Shown here: positions 43,597 through 52,634 of the stretch, piece by piece
Position numbering within the stretch: the stretch's first letter is position 1
How the letters are laid out: each line of letters begins with the position of its first letter
Source of the DNA: Pontibacter diazotrophicus
Lineage (GTDB): Bacteria > Bacteroidota > Bacteroidia > Cytophagales > Hymenobacteraceae
Direction: 5' to 3'
Length of the DNA: 64,000 nucleotides
Assembly (NCBI RefSeq): GCF_003367245.1
Contig: NZ_QRGR01000030.1
Span: 1 to 64,000 of the forward strand
Notes under the pieces: model-generated
What the model was told of the DNA's origin: nothing
The model's database searches: none
The model's input: only the letters and a program-made list of their open reading frames with translations
Translations under genes and position numbers: made by a program

Positions 43597-45405
43597 ATGG
43601 ATTTAATGAAGGGATTGGCAAGAGGGCCGTTTTCTGATAAGCAGGCAGCACAACTAAATGAAGCACTGTCCGGATTAGATTCCGGGCAGCTTCAGTGGTT
43701 GTGCGGCTATATTACAGGTGTGTCTCAATCAACGCCTGCAGGGGCTGATAATACAGCTGTGCCTGCTGTTGCAGCAGTAGCAGCAGAGACACCTAAATTA
43801 CAGATTTTGTATGGCAGCCACACCGGGAACAGCGAAGCGTTGGCAAATAACCTGGCACAGCGGGCGAAAGCACAAGGCGTAGAAGCGGAGGTTTCGGATA
43901 TGGCTACCTTTAAAACCAGGGATTTAAAGAAGATCACCAATCTGGCGGTGCTGGTAAGCACGCATGGTATAGGCGAGCCTCCTGTACAAGCCGAGGATTT
44001 CTATAATTTCCTTCACAGCAAAAAAGCGCCGGATCTTTCCCATGTTAAATTCTCTGTGCTTGCCCTTGGCGACAGCAGTTACGTGGACTTCTGCCAGACA
44101 GGAAAGGCCTTTGATGCAGCGCTTGAAAAACTGGGTGCACAGCGCATCAGCCCACGGGTAGACTGTGATGTTGATTTTGAGGATTTGGCTGAGGCATGGC
44201 AGAATTCTTTTCTCCAGCAAATAGCGCAGACCTCAGGTGCAAATCCTGCGGCGGAAGCAAAAAGCAATGAGGCGGCTCCGGCAGCACAAACCCAATACTC
44301 CAGGAAGAATCCTTTTGAGGCAACTATACTCGAAAAGATTAACCTGAACGGAAAAGGATCATCCAAGGAAACCATACACCTGGAGCTGAGCCTGGAAGGT
44401 TCCGGCTTGCAGTATGAGCCCGGTGACGCCCTCGGTGTGTATGGCACCAATTCACCCTCTTTGATAGAAGGTGTGCTGCAAACTACTAATCTTTCGGGTG
44501 ATGAAGTGGTGCAGGGCCATAACGGCGAGAAAACACTGGCCGAAGCACTGACTTACGACTATGAGCTCAGCCCGCTTTCCAGTGTCACCTTAGCCAAATA
44601 TGCGGAGCTAACAGGAAGCACCAGGTTAAAGGGCATCCTGGCAGACAATGAGAAGGTGCTGGAGTACCTGCATGGGCGGGATATACTGGATTTACTGAAG
44701 GAGGTGCCGTACAAACTGAAGGCAAACGACCTGCTGTCGGTGTTGCGGAAAAACATGCCACGGATGTATTCCATTGCCTCAGCTCAGGCTGCGGTAGAAG
44801 ATGAAGTACACCTGCTCGTGTCTGTTGTCCGGTACCAGGCGTATGGCCGTAACAAAGAAGGGCTTTGTTCTGCTACACTGGCCGATCGGTTTAAGGTAGA
44901 TGATAAAGTAAAGGTTTTTGTAGATAAGAACACCCGCTTTAAACTTCCAAAAGATGCTGACACCCCTGTTATTATGGTGGGCCCAGGCACGGGAGTAGCT
45001 CCTTTCAGAGCCTTTATGCAGCACCGTGAGGTAGAGGAGCACACAGGCAAGTCCTGGCTTTTCTTCGGCGACCGCAATTTCACGACTGATTTTCTTTACC
45101 AGACAGAGTGGCAGCAGTACCTGAAAGAAGGCGTCCTGACAAAAGCGGATGTGGCTTTCTCCAGAGACCAGGAGCAGAAGCACTATGTGCAGCACAGAAT
45201 GCTGGAAAACGGAAAAGAACTGTATAACTGGCTGGAAGACGGAGCGCATTTTTATGTATGCGGGGAGGCAAAGCGAATGGCGAAAGATGTGCACAACACA
45301 CTAAAGGAAATCATAGAACAGCACGGAGGTGTTACGCATGAAAAAGCGGAAGAGTATATCAAGCACCTTCAGATAGCAAACCGTTACCAGACGGATATCT
45401 ATTAA
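43597..45405 (+). CDS. cysJ: NADPH-sulfite reductase flavoprotein subunit
   Basis: 602 residues from ATG 43597 (a TTG one codon earlier was rejected). Order: a short helical N-terminus, a flavodoxin/FMN domain (about 68-210: ILYGSHTGNSEALA, LGDSSYVDFC), an FAD-binding domain with the helical connector (PRMYSIAS), and an NADPH-binding domain (VGPGTGVAPFRAF, YVCGEAKRMAKDVH, C-terminal aromatic Tyr). It passes electrons from NADPH to the hemoprotein for reduction of sulfite to sulfide. Coupled to the peroxiredoxin gene. Confidence 0.92.
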   Translation: MDLMKGLARGPFSDKQAAQLNEALSGLDSGQLQWLCGYITGVSQSTPAGADNTAVPAVAAVAAETPKLQILYGSHTGNSEALANNLAQRAKAQGVEAEVSDMATFKTRDLKKITNLAVLVSTHGIGEPPVQAEDFYNFLHSKKAPDLSHVKFSVLALGDSSYVDFCQTGKAFDAALEKLGAQRISPRVDCDVDFEDLAEAWQNSFLQQIAQTSGANPAAEAKSNEAAPAAQTQYSRKNPFEATILEKINLNGKGSSKETIHLELSLEGSGLQYEPGDALGVYGTNSPSLIEGVLQTTNLSGDEVVQGHNGEKTLAEALTYDYELSPLSSVTLAKYAELTGSTRLKGILADNEKVLEYLHGRDILDLLKEVPYKLKANDLLSVLRKNMPRMYSIASAQAAVEDEVHLLVSVVRYQAYGRNKEGLCSATLADRFKVDDKVKVFVDKNTRFKLPKDADTPVIMVGPGTGVAPFRAFMQHREVEEHTGKSWLFFGDRNFTTDFLYQTEWQQYLKEGVLTKADVAFSRDQEQKHYVQHRMLENGKELYNWLEDGAHFYVCGEAKRMAKDVHNTLKEIIEQHGGVTHEKAEEYIKHLQIANRYQTDIY

Positions 45406-45500
45406 CAGTAGCTGTTCAGGTAAATTCACACGCTACAAGCCATCATCACAAGAGGGTCTACTAAACTCAAGTTGCGATTATTCTTTTGTAGCTGAAATGA

Positions 45501-45577
45501 ACCCACCCCTACCCCTCCGAGGAGGGGAATCTTTCTTCTAGACCGAAATTCCCCTCTTGGGAGGGGTAGGGGTGGGT
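45501..45577. repeat. Long inverted repeat, copy 1
   Basis: Arms ACCCACCCCTACCCCTCCGA... (45501-45530) and its near-complement (45548-45577) around a 17-nt spacer. The same element occurs at 50661-50738. It lies between cysJ and cysI, so it is transcribed and will fold as a strong hairpin. Confidence 0.85.
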
Positions 45578-45637
45578 CTTCAACGGTAGCGAAACAGTGA
45601 AAGGAGTATACCGCAACCTGAATCAAAAACAAACAAC

Positions 45638-47353
45638 ATGGAAGAGCAATTAGAGAAGCAGAAATTATCTGCTGATGAATATATAAAAGAGAAAAGTGAT
45701 TTCCTGCGGGGAACCATCAAGGAGAGTTTGAGCAACCCGCTGACGGGGGCGCTGGATCCTGATGATGTAAAGCTGATCAAGTACCACGGTTCTTACCAGC
45801 AGTATGACCGGGACCTGGACAGTGAGCGAAAAAAGCAGAAGTTGGAGCCTTTATACCAATTCATGGTGAGAGTGAGAGTGCCGGGAGGCATCACCACACC
45901 GGAGCAGTGGGTGGCGCTGGATGCACTTTCTGATAAGTATGGTAATGGCACCATGAAGCTGACCACTAGGCAGTCTTTCCAGTTTCATGGTATACTAAAG
46001 CGTGACCTGAAGCCAGGCATCAAGGCGATAAACGACACCTTGCTGAGCACCATCGCTACCTGCGGGGACGTCAACAGGAATGTGATGTGCAATCCTAATC
46101 CGTACCAGTCGCAGATACAAGAAGAGGTATATGGTATTGCGGCACACATAAGCGAATACTTTACGCCTAAAACGACAGCCTACCACGAAATATGGCTGGA
46201 CCAGGAAAAGATAAGCGGCACCCCGGACAGAGAGCCTTTATACGGCGAAACATATCTGCCCCGTAAATTTAAAACTGCGATAACCGTTCCCCCAAGAAAC
46301 GACATCGATGTTTTTGCCAATGATTTAGGCCTTATCGCGATCGAAGAGAACAACGAACTGCTGGGATTCAATGTCTGCGTGGGTGGTGGCCTGGGCAGTA
46401 CGTTTGGAGACCAGACCACTTATGCACGCCTGGCGGATGTGATAGGCTTTGTGCCGAAAGAGAAGGTAATAGAGGTGGCAGAAACTGTTATCGCTATCCA
46501 GCGGGACTACGGCAACCGCGCCAACAGGAGAAACTCCAGGCTAAAGTACACCATCGATAAGAGAGGTTTGGAATGGTTTGCAGAGGAGCTGAATACCCGC
46601 TTAGGCTGGGAGTTAGAGAGCCCGAGGTCTTACCATTTCGATACAAACGGAGACAAGTACGGCTGGCTGAAAGGCACCAACGGCAAGTGGTTTTATACCC
46701 TGTTCGTGGAAAACGGAAGGGTGAAAGATGAGAAAGGCTACGAACTTAAGAAAGCATTAAGAGAAGTGGCTCTTATCCTGAATGGAGACATGCGCCTCAC
46801 CGGAAATCAAAACCTGATTATCGGAAATGTAGAAGAAAAGGACAAGGACGCGATTGAGGTTATTCTGGCGCAACATGGCGTATTGAATAATCCGAAGTTA
46901 ACGGGCCTCCGGTTAAGTTCTATGGCCTGCGTGGCATTGAACACCTGTAGCCTCGCCTTTGCAGAATCAGAGCGTTATTTGCCTTCCCTCATCGATAAAC
47001 TGGATGTCCTGCTAACAAAAAACGGTCTGGAAACAGATGAAATCACTATCCGGATGACAGGCTGTCCGAATGGCTGTGGCCGGTCGCCTATAGGTGAAAT
47101 TGGACTTGTAGGCCGTGCCATCGGCAGGTATAACCTTTACCTGGGCGCCAGCCATAACGGAGACAGGCTGAATACCTTATACAAAGAAATGCTTTCCGAA
47201 GAGGCCATTATAGAAGCCCTTGACCCAATCTTTTCGGCCTATGCGCAGGAAAGGGAAAAGGGGGAGCATTTTGGTGACTTTGTTGTGAGAAAAGGAGTAG
47301 TGGAAGTGACTGACCGGCCCGTAAGAGTATTGAGCTTAAGCGAAAAAGAGTAA
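45638..47353 (+). CDS. cysI: NADPH-sulfite reductase hemoprotein subunit
   Basis: 571 residues. Two sulfite/nitrite reductase ferredoxin-like repeats and siroheme-binding domains: KLTTRQSFQFHG, GGGLGSTFGD, and the [4Fe-4S]-siroheme cysteines in VALNTCSLAFAES preceded by MAC (about residue 430) and MTGCPNGCGRSPIGE (about residue 474), fitting the C-x5-C...C-x3-C pattern. It catalyses six-electron sulfite reduction. A 232-bp gap with an inverted repeat separates it from cysJ, which may lower its expression. Confidence 0.93.
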   Translation: MEEQLEKQKLSADEYIKEKSDFLRGTIKESLSNPLTGALDPDDVKLIKYHGSYQQYDRDLDSERKKQKLEPLYQFMVRVRVPGGITTPEQWVALDALSDKYGNGTMKLTTRQSFQFHGILKRDLKPGIKAINDTLLSTIATCGDVNRNVMCNPNPYQSQIQEEVYGIAAHISEYFTPKTTAYHEIWLDQEKISGTPDREPLYGETYLPRKFKTAITVPPRNDIDVFANDLGLIAIEENNELLGFNVCVGGGLGSTFGDQTTYARLADVIGFVPKEKVIEVAETVIAIQRDYGNRANRRNSRLKYTIDKRGLEWFAEELNTRLGWELESPRSYHFDTNGDKYGWLKGTNGKWFYTLFVENGRVKDEKGYELKKALREVALILNGDMRLTGNQNLIIGNVEEKDKDAIEVILAQHGVLNNPKLTGLRLSSMACVALNTCSLAFAESERYLPSLIDKLDVLLTKNGLETDEITIRMTGCPNGCGRSPIGEIGLVGRAIGRYNLYLGASHNGDRLNTLYKEMLSEEAIIEALDPIFSAYAQEREKGEHFGDFVVRKGVVEVTDRPVRVLSLSEKE

Positions 47354-47452
47354 AGGGCTGTGCTTTATAGATTTTAAGGAGTAGCAAGTATAGCAGACGG
47401 TTAGGCTATTCTCCATCTTGATAGCGCAGATTTTTAGTTCTTGTTTATAATC

Positions 47453-47487
47453 GAAGGGGCTGTCCAGCATATATGGACAGCCCCTTC
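47453..47487 (+). terminator. Terminator after cysI
   Basis: GAAGGGGCTGTCCA pairs with TGGACAGCCCCTTC (14-bp stem, 7-nt loop), 100 bp beyond the stop. Confidence 0.75.
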
Positions 47488-47616
47488 AAATTTAAGCAGC
47501 ACGGAGGAAGAGGCTATGGTTCTACCTCATGCACGTTAGTAATAAAGTACTTCCCTGAGTTGATTCCTTCCACCAGGTCTTGAACAGTTTTTGACTGAAA
47601 CACCTTCAGCAGGTGA

Positions 47617-48954
47617 TCACGCTACTGGTATCAGATGCATTGCCTGTTGCTTTTTTAGAGGCTTGCCTTCCCCGGCTGCAGGTTCCTTTTCAGTCTTCAA
47701 CTGACTCATAAAAAGCAGGCCTAAACCGATGGGCATCGGGATACTGAAGAAGAACATCAGCAGATTGAAGGAAGGTATAAAAGGCAGCCCCAACCACAGG
47801 AGCGTACCATGCAGGAACATCAGCAGCTCTGTGCTGAAGAAGCCAAGCAGCAGCAATATCAAGCCAGATTTTCCGTATTTGCCCAGGCGATAAAGCCCTA
47901 GTTGTAGCATGGCCCCAAACAGGAAAAGCGATACAAAGCCGATGAGCGACAGGTGCAGGTACCCGATGATGAAATAGCGCACGCGGTACGCCAGGTTCGC
48001 CATAGCAGGCAAGGCAGAAGCGGCCTGCAACGCCAGCTTCACCACGAAAAAGAACATGGCCAGCCCCATCAGCAACTGTACCCAGGGCTTCAGCACGGCT
48101 ATTACCTGCTGGCGCACCTCCCAGAGCAGCTTCAGTAACAGGTACAGCGCCATGAGCTGCATCAGTCCAGCTGCCCCTCCTATCCAGTACACCACAGTTG
48201 CAGGCTTCGCCCAAAGCACGGATAGCGCAACGGCAGGCACGCAGGCCACGGCTAAAAGCCAGAAAGCGTTTATAGCTAGTTTTTTTGAGTAAGCGATGTG
48301 ATGATGCTCCAGGAACCAGAACAGCATACCCAGCACGGCAAACGTAAACCAGCCATTGTACTGGAAATGCAGGTAAAAGTAGATGGCTGAGTAGTATAAA
48401 GTGCCGCCAGAATTGCCCGTCGCCAGAATGGGGCCCATTGCCCAGGGACCTATGGAAGAGAACACCAGGAACAGCAAACTGGCGCCAAGGTATTGCAAGG
48501 CTGTACTATACTTCTGCTGTAATGCACCATCGCGCTTTGCCTGTTTCCAGAAGGTATAGGCAAACCAGTAGCTCAGCAGAATGTGCATGGTGGAGAAGAT
48601 GATGGAAAGCAGCGCATATCCCTGTACCGGAAAACCCAGCATCATGCCCACTACTGACACCTGCGTCAGGAAGAACTGCCATTTGAAAGACTTCCGCCCT
48701 TTATCCGTTTGGGCAGGGAACATGTACAGCAGCACCGCGAAAAAAGCACAGTAGAGCCAGCCCAACAGCGCCACATGCGAGTGCCCATGCAGCACATACT
48801 TGTAGTTAATGCCAACTACGGGGGCTACCAGCAACCAACGGAGCAACAGCCCCATGGCAGCAACCAGTGCAAAATAAGCCAGGGCTACTCTGCCTCTTGT
48901 TGCAGCCACTGCAAAATGCGGGCTCCCCTTTATCCTTTCTTCCTGTAACAGCAT
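47617..48954 (-). CDS. Polytopic membrane protein resembling heme-copper oxidase subunit I
   Basis: 445 residues with about 12 transmembrane helices. Conserved-looking histidines sit in helices: HGHSHVALLGWLY (about residue 57), QGYALLSIIFSTMHILLSYW, YLHFQYNGWFTFAVLGMLFW, EHHHIAYSK and IIGYLHLSLIGF. This pattern recalls subunit I of heme-copper oxidases and NO reductases or NnrS, but the full HCO ligand set is not obvious and no partner subunits are present. Similar proteins in Bacteroidota are annotated hypothetical. A CRP/FNR-like site in the divergent promoter region fits a role in low-oxygen or nitric-oxide physiology. Confidence 0.65.
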   Translation of the reverse strand: MLLQEERIKGSPHFAVAATRGRVALAYFALVAAMGLLLRWLLVAPVVGINYKYVLHGHSHVALLGWLYCAFFAVLLYMFPAQTDKGRKSFKWQFFLTQVSVVGMMLGFPVQGYALLSIIFSTMHILLSYWFAYTFWKQAKRDGALQQKYSTALQYLGASLLFLVFSSIGPWAMGPILATGNSGGTLYYSAIYFYLHFQYNGWFTFAVLGMLFWFLEHHHIAYSKKLAINAFWLLAVACVPAVALSVLWAKPATVVYWIGGAAGLMQLMALYLLLKLLWEVRQQVIAVLKPWVQLLMGLAMFFFVVKLALQAASALPAMANLAYRVRYFIIGYLHLSLIGFVSLFLFGAMLQLGLYRLGKYGKSGLILLLLGFFSTELLMFLHGTLLWLGLPFIPSFNLLMFFFSIPMPIGLGLLFMSQLKTEKEPAAGEGKPLKKQQAMHLIPVA

Positions 48955-49352
48955 CGCTTCCTATTTTTCAGCGCCACCTGTCTCTCAGGCAGATACTTTA
49001 TACCTGCCTTTAACTTTACCCGGCACAATACAAAAATAAGCTAACACACTGGTGCATAAAATGATATATATATCATGCTGCTTCCTGCCATGGAGGAGAG
49101 GCAGGGAAACTACATCAGCACGAGCGTACTGCAACTCAACTAATGACTTTTATCATTTTTAGGGTTGACAGAACTCATTCAAATGCTGCGGAACGTCCCC
49201 TACCTTGGTGGCTAAAACATGTGCCATCACACCTGCTTTATGCTTTTCACCCTACATACAAAGACACTCCACATACTAAAGACACCACTGATGGCAGGCA
49301 CTGTCTGCTGCTTACCTGCTATGAGAGAACATACTAAAAGGACTTAGTCGAC
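48955..49352. promoter_or_regulatory. Divergent regulatory region with CRP/FNR-like site
   Basis: A 398-bp gap between the divergent membrane protein and proline dehydrogenase genes. It contains AATGA-N6-TCATT at 49142-49157, which has the TGA-N6-TCA spacing of CRP/FNR operators, and a perfect 16-bp AT-rich palindrome ATGATATATATATCAT at 49061-49076. No gene was recognised. Confidence 0.5.
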
Positions 49353-50564
49353 ATGATCATGAACAACACTTTTATTTTACGCTGTGTAAGGCACTTCAAC
49401 CCGGAGAACCTGCAGGTAGCCTTCAGGACTAAAAAAGACAGCGACCTCAGGCTGGCGCACTGGCTCTTCCGCCTGATGGGCAACACCACCCTTACGAGGC
49501 TGGGAGGAGCGGCCACACGAGAGTGGGTTAGGTTAGGCTTACCCTTTAAAGCATTGTTCACTAACTCAGTATACCGCCATTTCTGCGGAGGCGAGACTGT
49601 GCAGGAAGCGCAGCAGGCAATTGAAAAACTGAAAGCGGCGCGCGTACAAACAGTGCTGGATCATGCTGCCAGGGTGACGGAAACAGAAGAAGGTTTCGAA
49701 AAGGTGCAGGAGGAGGTGCTGCGCAACATAGCGCTTGCCAGTCAAACCCGTTCCTTTTCGCTCATCAGCATCAAGCTCACTGGCATCGGGTACAAAGACA
49801 TCTTCCGGAAACTGGCAGCAGGCACAACCCTGACACCTGAAGAGCAAAGCGCCCTTGCACGCACCGAAAAACGACTGGACACAATCTGCCAGGCGGCGGC
49901 GGAGGCAAACGTAACTGTTTACTTCGACGCTGAGGAAAGCTGGCTACAACCCCCGATAGATGCGCTGGCAGAAAAGATGATGCTGCGCTACAACAAACAG
50001 CGGGCTGTGGTTTTCAACACACTGCAGATGTACCGTACCGATCGGCTTAACTACCTGAGCAACTTACTCCAGCGCCTGGAGAGCCAGGAGGTAATGGCAG
50101 GCATTAAATTAGTGCGCGGAGCCTACCTGGAGAAAGAGCAGGAAAGAGCCCGCAAACATGGCTATGCGTCTCCGGTGTTTTCTAACAAAGTTGATACCGA
50201 CCACAGCTACAACAGCGCCATCGACATTTGCCTCGATCATCTGAAGCACGCAGCATTCTGCGCCGCCACTCACAACGAATACAGCACCCATTACCTGACC
50301 CGTCGCATCAGGAAGGGGGAATTAAACCGCTTCCGTGAACGCATTCATTTCTCGCAGTTTTACGGTATGAGCGACAACCTCACTTTCAACCTTGCAGATG
50401 CCGGCTACAACACCTCTAAATATTTGCCTTATGGTGATGTGGCTACAGCTGTTCCCTACCTCATCCGGCGGGCAGAGGACAACCCCTCCATTGCCGGGCA
50501 AATGAACAGAGAACTGAAACTGCTGGAGCGGGAAATGCGCAGACGCAAGCTTAGCGAAGCATAG
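49353..50564 (+). CDS. Proline dehydrogenase
   Basis: 403 residues, monofunctional FAD-dependent proline dehydrogenase that oxidises proline to pyrroline-5-carboxylate, feeding electrons to quinone. The TIM barrel shows VKLVRGAYLEKEQE-type segment (IKLVRGAYLEKE), AATHNEYSTHYL, the FSQFYGMSD substrate region and YGDVATAVPYLIRRAEDNPS at the C-terminus, which carries the Arg pair that binds the proline carboxylate. The P5C dehydrogenase partner is not in this window. Confidence 0.92.
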   Translation: MIMNNTFILRCVRHFNPENLQVAFRTKKDSDLRLAHWLFRLMGNTTLTRLGGAATREWVRLGLPFKALFTNSVYRHFCGGETVQEAQQAIEKLKAARVQTVLDHAARVTETEEGFEKVQEEVLRNIALASQTRSFSLISIKLTGIGYKDIFRKLAAGTTLTPEEQSALARTEKRLDTICQAAAEANVTVYFDAEESWLQPPIDALAEKMMLRYNKQRAVVFNTLQMYRTDRLNYLSNLLQRLESQEVMAGIKLVRGAYLEKEQERARKHGYASPVFSNKVDTDHSYNSAIDICLDHLKHAAFCAATHNEYSTHYLTRRIRKGELNRFRERIHFSQFYGMSDNLTFNLADAGYNTSKYLPYGDVATAVPYLIRRAEDNPSIAGQMNRELKLLEREMRRRKLSEA

Positions 50565-50660
50565 CTGCTCCATTAAGCTATAGAATTATATCATAAACAA
50601 CTGCTGACATGTCAATGAAAACAACCTTGGGAATTACACCAGTTATTGGGTGAAAAAACA

Positions 50661-50738
50661 GACCCACCCCTGCCCCTCCGAGGAGGGGAATTTTTACTCT
50701 AGCAGGAATTCCCCTCCTCGGAGGGGCAGGGGTGGGTC
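50661..50738. repeat. Long inverted repeat, copy 2
   Basis: Perfect 32-bp arms (50661-50692 and 50707-50738; outer end GACCCACCCCTGCCCCTCCG) around a 14-nt spacer. Same family as 45501-45577: the arms differ at few positions and the spacers are unrelated. It lies between proline dehydrogenase and the 604-aa gene. Confidence 0.9.
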
Positions 50739-50819
50739 CTTTCACTTTACTAACAACCCGGGCTATTTAAACAAGACACAGCAGCAACAAATAAATTAAC
50801 CAATCATACTATCAACGTA

Positions 50820-52634
50820 ATGCAACAGAACACATTACACACCTTCCATTTGCCAGTTATGGGGCTGGCTTTTTCTATTGATTCACCTCTTAAAGTGGCG
50901 CAATACGGTATTTCTTCAGTGATATCGCTCAGCGATGATGCCCTGCTGGAGCAGATGCGGGAATATTATAGCGGCATCTATCAAGAACCTTTTGTGCCTA
51001 TCTCTTCTAAAGAAGAAGACTACCGCGCCAGGCGCGTAACTGCTTACCTGAACCTGCTGGATATAGTGGTAACAGAGCAGATTGCCCAAATAAAAAAGGA
51101 GCAGTTTGAGCCGGGAACAAAACTCACCAAATACTTCATGCTGCTACCGGACAGTTCCCCGGTAAGAGGACTGTACCTGCAGATGCTGGAAGAAGAGGAC
51201 CCGACGCTAAAGCAGGAGTTGCAGAAAACACTGCGGGATTCCATTGTGCCGGGAAGCATTGATGTGAACATCATGACCAAACTGGACAGGACCAACTACG
51301 GCAGCGATGGGGAGCCGCTGCCGCAGGAGTTTTCTGATGCGCTGGCTGCTTTCCGTGGCTTTGCCAGAAGCACAGTGCAGTCGGCGGTGGTTTTTTCTGC
51401 GGGCATGAACATGCGCCTCTTCAGCTACATCGAACAGTTTCCTGAGTTTATTCCGGACAACGACGGCAACATCCACAAGAAGATTATCATCAAGGTAAGC
51501 GACTACCGTTCGGCACTTGTTCAGGGGAAGATTATGGCGAAAAAAGGGCTTTGGGTATCGGAGTTCCGGATAGAGTCTGGCTTGAACTGTGGTGGCCATG
51601 CATTTGCGACTGATGGCTTCCTGCTGGGCCCGATTCTGGAGGAGTTCAAGGAAAACAGGGAGGCCTTGCAGGTAGAACTGTACAGCCTGTTCTGCTCAGC
51701 ACTCGCCAGCAAAGGCACACACGTACCCCGCACAGTGCCACCCATTCGCATTACCGTGCAGGGCGGCATTGGCACCGCAGAGGAGCATGCGTTTTTGATG
51801 AAGCACTATAACGTGCATGCTACCGGCTGGGGTACCCCCTTCCTTCTAGTGCCCGAAGCCACTACTGTAGATGAGGACACACTGCAGAAACTTTTAAAGG
51901 CAGAAGCCGGTGATCTGTTTCTGAGCCCGATTTCTCCCCTCGGCGTGCCTTTTAACTCTTTGCGTGGCACCAGCAGCGAAGAACTGAAGAACCTTCGTAT
52001 TGAAAAGGGCAAGCCTGGTAGTCCCTGTGCAAAGAAACACCTGGTGTCGAACAGCGATTATACAAAGGAACCGGTCTGCACGGCATCCCGCCAGTACCAG
52101 CGCCGGAAATTGGACGAGCTAGCCGCTCAGGGCCTGTCGCAGGACGAGTACAAGACGGAGGAAGCAAAGGTACTGGTAAAAGAGTGCCTCTGCGAGGGCC
52201 TGGCGAATACAGCTTTGCTGGTAGCCGGCATCAGTAAGAAAGCCAGCACCAAAGCCGTGGCGATTTGCCCTGGCCCAAACCTGGCTTTCTTTTCCGGTGT
52301 TTTTACGCTGCAGGAGATGGTCGACCATATCTACGGCCGCTTCAACGCCCTGAACCAGACGTACCGCCCGCACATGTTCATCAACGAACTGAAGATGTAC
52401 ATCGACTACTGGCAAAACAAAAAGGAGGAGCAACTGGACACGCTTACCACAAAACAGCAAAAGTACCTGCAGAGCTTTTGGTTAGAGCTGCGGAAAGGCA
52501 TAAACTATTATAAGCAGTTGGCACCGATCATGTTAGGCAAAGACAAGGAGAAAGAGGTGCTGTTTCTGGATGAACTGTTGGAAGCTGAAGACCAGCTGAT
52601 ATCCTCTAAACTGGAGCATCATACTGCCATATGA
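50820..52634 (+). CDS. Unrecognised 604-residue protein with clustered cysteines
   Basis: Soluble, no signal peptide. The middle (about residues 225-390) looks TIM-barrel-like: KGLWVSEFRIESGLNCGGHAFATDG, then ITVQGGIGTAEEHAFLMKHY and HATGWGTPFLLVPEATTVD, which resembles the phosphate/FMN-binding end of nitronate-monooxygenase-type barrels (GGI...GT.F). The C-terminal third has cysteines in GSPCAKKHL, EPVCTASRQ and ECLCEGLAN plus AICPGPN, a possible Fe-S or zinc site. The queD-type gene downstream overlaps by ATGA (52631-52634), suggesting a shared pathway involving a pterin or deazapurine. I cannot name a family with confidence. Confidence 0.7.
   Translation: MQQNTLHTFHLPVMGLAFSIDSPLKVAQYGISSVISLSDDALLEQMREYYSGIYQEPFVPISSKEEDYRARRVTAYLNLLDIVVTEQIAQIKKEQFEPGTKLTKYFMLLPDSSPVRGLYLQMLEEEDPTLKQELQKTLRDSIVPGSIDVNIMTKLDRTNYGSDGEPLPQEFSDALAAFRGFARSTVQSAVVFSAGMNMRLFSYIEQFPEFIPDNDGNIHKKIIIKVSDYRSALVQGKIMAKKGLWVSEFRIESGLNCGGHAFATDGFLLGPILEEFKENREALQVELYSLFCSALASKGTHVPRTVPPIRITVQGGIGTAEEHAFLMKHYNVHATGWGTPFLLVPEATTVDEDTLQKLLKAEAGDLFLSPISPLGVPFNSLRGTSSEELKNLRIEKGKPGSPCAKKHLVSNSDYTKEPVCTASRQYQRRKLDELAAQGLSQDEYKTEEAKVLVKECLCEGLANTALLVAGISKKASTKAVAICPGPNLAFFSGVFTLQEMVDHIYGRFNALNQTYRPHMFINELKMYIDYWQNKKEEQLDTLTTKQQKYLQSFWLELRKGINYYKQLAPIMLGKDKEKEVLFLDELLEAEDQLISSKLEHHTAI

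Noticed and set aside
47514..47621. 36-codon open stretch on the minus strand encoding HLLKVFQSKTVQDLVEG and GKYFITNVHEVEP
   Set aside because: Looks protein-like and could be the tail of a lost gene, but it has no start codon context and I recognise no family; too short to call.
49061..49076. Perfect 16-bp palindrome ATGATATATATATCAT
   Set aside because: Mostly alternating AT, which makes palindromes by chance; spacing does not fit the TGA-N6-TCA operator, so only the neighbouring site was proposed.
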